This document shows positions 6,416 through 8,037 of a DNA stretch of 8,037 nt, in pieces (within the stretch, counting starts at the first letter, position 1; the number at the start of each line of letters is the position of its first letter). The stretch spans positions 1 through 8,037 of the forward strand of contig CAJQNE010000539.1 in NCBI GenBank assembly GCA_905479545.1. Direction: 5' to 3'. Both the position numbers and the translations under genes were made by a program. The notes under the pieces were generated by a model. The model was not told where the DNA came from. It was given only the letters and a program-made list of their open reading frames with translations, and searched no databases. Origin of the DNA: an uncultured Gammaproteobacteria bacterium. GTDB lineage: Bacteria; Pseudomonadota; Gammaproteobacteria; CAJQNE01.

Positions 6416-7540
6416 CTAAGACAGCCGCTTCAGAATCGCACAGCCAATCGAGTAACCCGCACCAAATGAGCTCATTACGCCAACGCTTCCCGGCGGTAAG
6501 TCGTCGTTGTGATGATGGAAGGCGATGACGCAACCGGCTGAGCTGGTATTGGCGTATTCATTCAGTTCCACCGGTGCTTCTTCGGTGGTCGCTTCGCGGC
6601 CTAATATGCGTTTCACGATGAGGTTGTTCATATTGATGTTGGCTTGATGCAACCAGAACCTGCTTATATCGTCGGTTTTCAGGCCGGTGGCTTCAATGCG
6701 TTCGCTAACGAGTTGCGCTACCGCCGGTGATACTTCCTTAAAAACCGATCGGCCGTTTTGCTTGAATAGTGTGTCGTCTTTCTCGCGAGGCGGTGACTCG
6801 CTGCTGTTCAGGAAGCCGAAGTTATTCCGGATGTTGTTGGAAAACTGCGTAAACAGCTTAGTGTCCAGTACTTCCCAGGCACCTTGAGCGGTGCAGCTGG
6901 CCTGAGGCTCAATAACCATGGCCGTGCAGGCATCGCCGAAAATAAAGTGGCAGTCGCGATTGCTGAAGTTCAGGTGCGCCGAGCAAATTTCCGGGCTTAA
7001 CACTAAAGCGCATTTGGCTTGCCCGGTGCTAATGGCTGCCACCGCTGATTGCAGGCCGAAAGTAGCGGAGGAGCAGGCGACGTTTAAATCGTAGGCGTAG
7101 CCGCCGCAACCGAGCGCATTTTGTACTTCAATCGCCACTGCGGGGTAGGCGCGCTGCATATTCGAGCAGGCGACCAACAACATATCAACATCTTCGGGTT
7201 GCTTGCCGGCTTTCTGTAATGCTTCGCGTGCGGCAGCGACGGCCATTTCGGCTTGAATGCCGGTTTGCTCGTCGTCGCGGCTTTCTATTTCGGGCTGCAG
7301 CCGGAGGGTGTCGAGAATGCCGGCCTTGTCGACCACATGGCGGCGCTCGATGCCTGACGCTTTCAGAATGAACTCCGGGCTGGATGGCTGTTTTTCTGTC
7401 AGCTCGCCCGCAGCAATGGCTGCAGCGTTATCGTTGTTGAATTCTTCGACATGTTGGTTATAGCTGGCAACCAGCTCTTCGTTACTAATTACCGAGTCGG
7501 GGGCAAAAAATCCGCTGCCGCTAATTACTACAGAAGTCAT
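6416..7540 (-). CDS. Beta-ketoacyl-ACP synthase III (long FabH-like type)
   Basis: A 374-residue thiolase-fold condensing enzyme expected to join an acyl-CoA primer to malonyl-ACP in the cytoplasm, initiating or shunting into fatty-acid synthesis. The Cys-His-Asn triad is complete: Cys156 in NVACSSATFG, His298 in WLHQANINMNN and Asn331 in NEYANTSSAG. The C-terminal glycine loop is SSFGAGYSIG (357-366). It is about 55 residues longer than E. coli FabH, with much of the extra length near residues 28-95, including EFILKASGIERRHVVDKAGILD. This long type occurs in other gammaproteobacteria, so it need not be the housekeeping FabH. The ATG at 7540 is preferred: TSVVISGSGFFAPDSVISNEEL is the family N-terminus, with a weak GAG (7550-7548) upstream. 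The open frame continues further upstream, but that part is Cys- and Trp-rich, has no family similarity and would overlap the divergent gene. An alternative is a KAS III-like enzyme for a specialised lipid or ketone product. Confidence 0.88.
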   Translation of the reverse strand: MTSVVISGSGFFAPDSVISNEELVASYNQHVEEFNNDNAAAIAAGELTEKQPSSPEFILKASGIERRHVVDKAGILDTLRLQPEIESRDDEQTGIQAEMAVAAAREALQKAGKQPEDVDMLLVACSNMQRAYPAVAIEVQNALGCGGYAYDLNVACSSATFGLQSAVAAISTGQAKCALVLSPEICSAHLNFSNRDCHFIFGDACTAMVIEPQASCTAQGAWEVLDTKLFTQFSNNIRNNFGFLNSSESPPREKDDTLFKQNGRSVFKEVSPAVAQLVSERIEATGLKTDDISRFWLHQANINMNNLIVKRILGREATTEEAPVELNEYANTSSAGCVIAFHHHNDDLPPGSVGVMSSFGAGYSIGCAILKRLS

Positions 7541-7608
7541 ACATCGCTCACAATTGTTTGAGAAAGTGCGAGGGACAAACCACGCCCACGCACTGCTATT
7601 GTGCATGA

Positions 7609-7669
7609 CCGTTTGATGACAAGCGACCCAAAACACCGCTGTTTTGAGCTGAGATTGCTTGCCAAACGG
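7609..7669. repeat. Nested inverted repeat in the divergent promoter region
   Basis: Three pairs of complementary blocks share one centre: CCGTTTG (7609-7615) with CAAACGG (7663-7669), CAAGC (7620-7624) with GCTTG (7657-7661), and CAAAACA (7629-7635) with TGTTTTG (7640-7646) around a CCGC loop. Together they can form a 19-bp interrupted hairpin or cruciform. It lies 69 bases upstream of the ketoacyl synthase start and 55 bases before the TATAAT box of the opposite gene. It could be an operator or operator cluster serving one or both divergent genes. No T-run follows on either strand. Confidence 0.5.
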
Positions 7670-7723
7670 AGCGACCGGGCTGTTGGAAACGACAGTCGCC
7701 GTGTTGTATGGCCGCACTATGGC

Positions 7724-7729
7724 TATAAT
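7724..7729 (+). promoter_or_regulatory. Probable sigma-70 -10 box for the zinc-ribbon gene
   Basis: A perfect TATAAT lies 72 bases upstream of the ATG at 7802, so transcription would begin near 7736 and leave a leader of about 65 bases. The -35 region is weak: GTGTTG at 7701-7706 gives 17-base spacing. A second -10-like TAGAAT lies at 7754-7759 without a matching -35. Confidence 0.5.
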
Positions 7730-7801
7730 GCGTGCCCTTTTTTCCGGCTGCGGTAGAATTTGTCGCGCCCGCAAAACCCAGCCAACAGTGCAAAGAACGA
7801 T

Positions 7802-8037
7802 ATGCCGATTTATGAATACCGCTGCCACAGCTGCGGACATCAGCTCGAAAAGTTGCAGCGCATCGGCGCTGATCCGATTACTGACTGCCCTGAATGTAAT
7901 AACCCTGAGCTGAAGCGGGTTATCTCTGCGGCGGGCTTTCGTTTAGCGGGTGGCGGTTGGTATGAAACCGACTTTAAATCCGGCAGCAAGAAGAACCTTG
8001 CCGGCGGCAGTGATTCTGGCGCGAAATCGGGCAAAAG
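7802..8037 (+). CDS. FmdB-family zinc-ribbon protein, 3' end beyond the window
   Basis: 78 residues are visible, starting MPIYEYRCHSCGHQLEKLQR. Two CxxC knuckles, Cys8/Cys11 and Cys29/Cys32 (CPEC), form the zinc ribbon that defines the small FmdB regulatory family. The segment LKRVISAAGFRLAGGGWYETDF (residues 37-58) is the usual continuation, followed by a Gly/Ser/Lys-rich low-complexity tail. Family members are about 70-110 residues, so the stop codon probably lies within a few tens of bases of the right edge. The biochemical role of the family is poorly defined. In many gammaproteobacteria this gene is followed by a DUF502 membrane protein gene and aspS, which is a prediction for what lies to the right. 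The start is fixed by the conserved MPIYEY, although the ribosome binding site is weak. Confidence 0.92.
   Translation, partial: MPIYEYRCHSCGHQLEKLQRIGADPITDCPECNNPELKRVISAAGFRLAGGGWYETDFKSGSKKNLAGGSDSGAKSGK

Noticed and set aside
7545..7555. AATTGTGAGCG on the minus strand, identical to part of the lac operator
   Set aside because: Only one half matches, the dyad partner is absent, and no lac-type gene is nearby. Chance similarity is likely.
7541..7840. Upstream extension of the ketoacyl synthase reading frame by about 100 codons
   Set aside because: The extra residues have no family similarity, would cover the divergent promoter and overlap the zinc-ribbon gene start. MTSVVISGSG at 7540 is the natural N-terminus.

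Overview
The window looks like a chromosomal stretch of a moderate-GC gammaproteobacterium, possibly marine. The best evidence is a clear RlmG (a 23S rRNA methyltransferase typical of Gammaproteobacteria), a long-form ketoacyl-ACP synthase III, and an FmdB-type zinc-ribbon gene with an upstream sigma-70 -10 box. REP-like palindromes lie between genes. Genus cannot be settled from the sequence. No tRNA, rRNA, CRISPR array, transposase or phage gene was seen.

Layout. Positions 1-343 (minus) hold the N-terminal part of a membrane-anchored CHASE-domain sensor that runs off the left edge. Positions 344-791 are a 448-bp divergent non-coding region with several hairpins. Positions 792-4139 (plus) encode an 1115-residue lipoprotein with a C-terminal PHP-type metallohydrolase domain of the CehA/McbA kind. 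A 115-bp gap with two hairpins follows. Positions 4255-5046 (plus) encode a crotonase-fold enzyme that lacks both hydratase glutamates and looks like an isomerase. The convergent gap 5047-5191 carries two REP-like palindromes. Positions 5192-6283 (minus) encode RlmG. The gap 6284-6415 contains a 96-bp inverted-repeat element. Positions 6416-7540 (minus) encode the ketoacyl synthase III. A divergent region, 7541-7801, has a nested inverted repeat and a perfect TATAAT box. Positions 7802-8037 (plus) are the start of an FmdB-family zinc-ribbon gene cut by the right edge.

How the genes relate. No single pathway is evident. The crotonase and the ketoacyl synthase both act on acyl thioesters, but they lie on opposite strands and are separated by rlmG, so a shared operon is not supported. 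The sensor and the lipoprotein are divergently transcribed from one large regulatory region, so co-regulation is possible but unproven. The least ordinary items are the large lipoprotein of unknown substrate, the perfect 14-bp hairpin touching the crotonase start codon, and three different families of intergenic inverted repeat.
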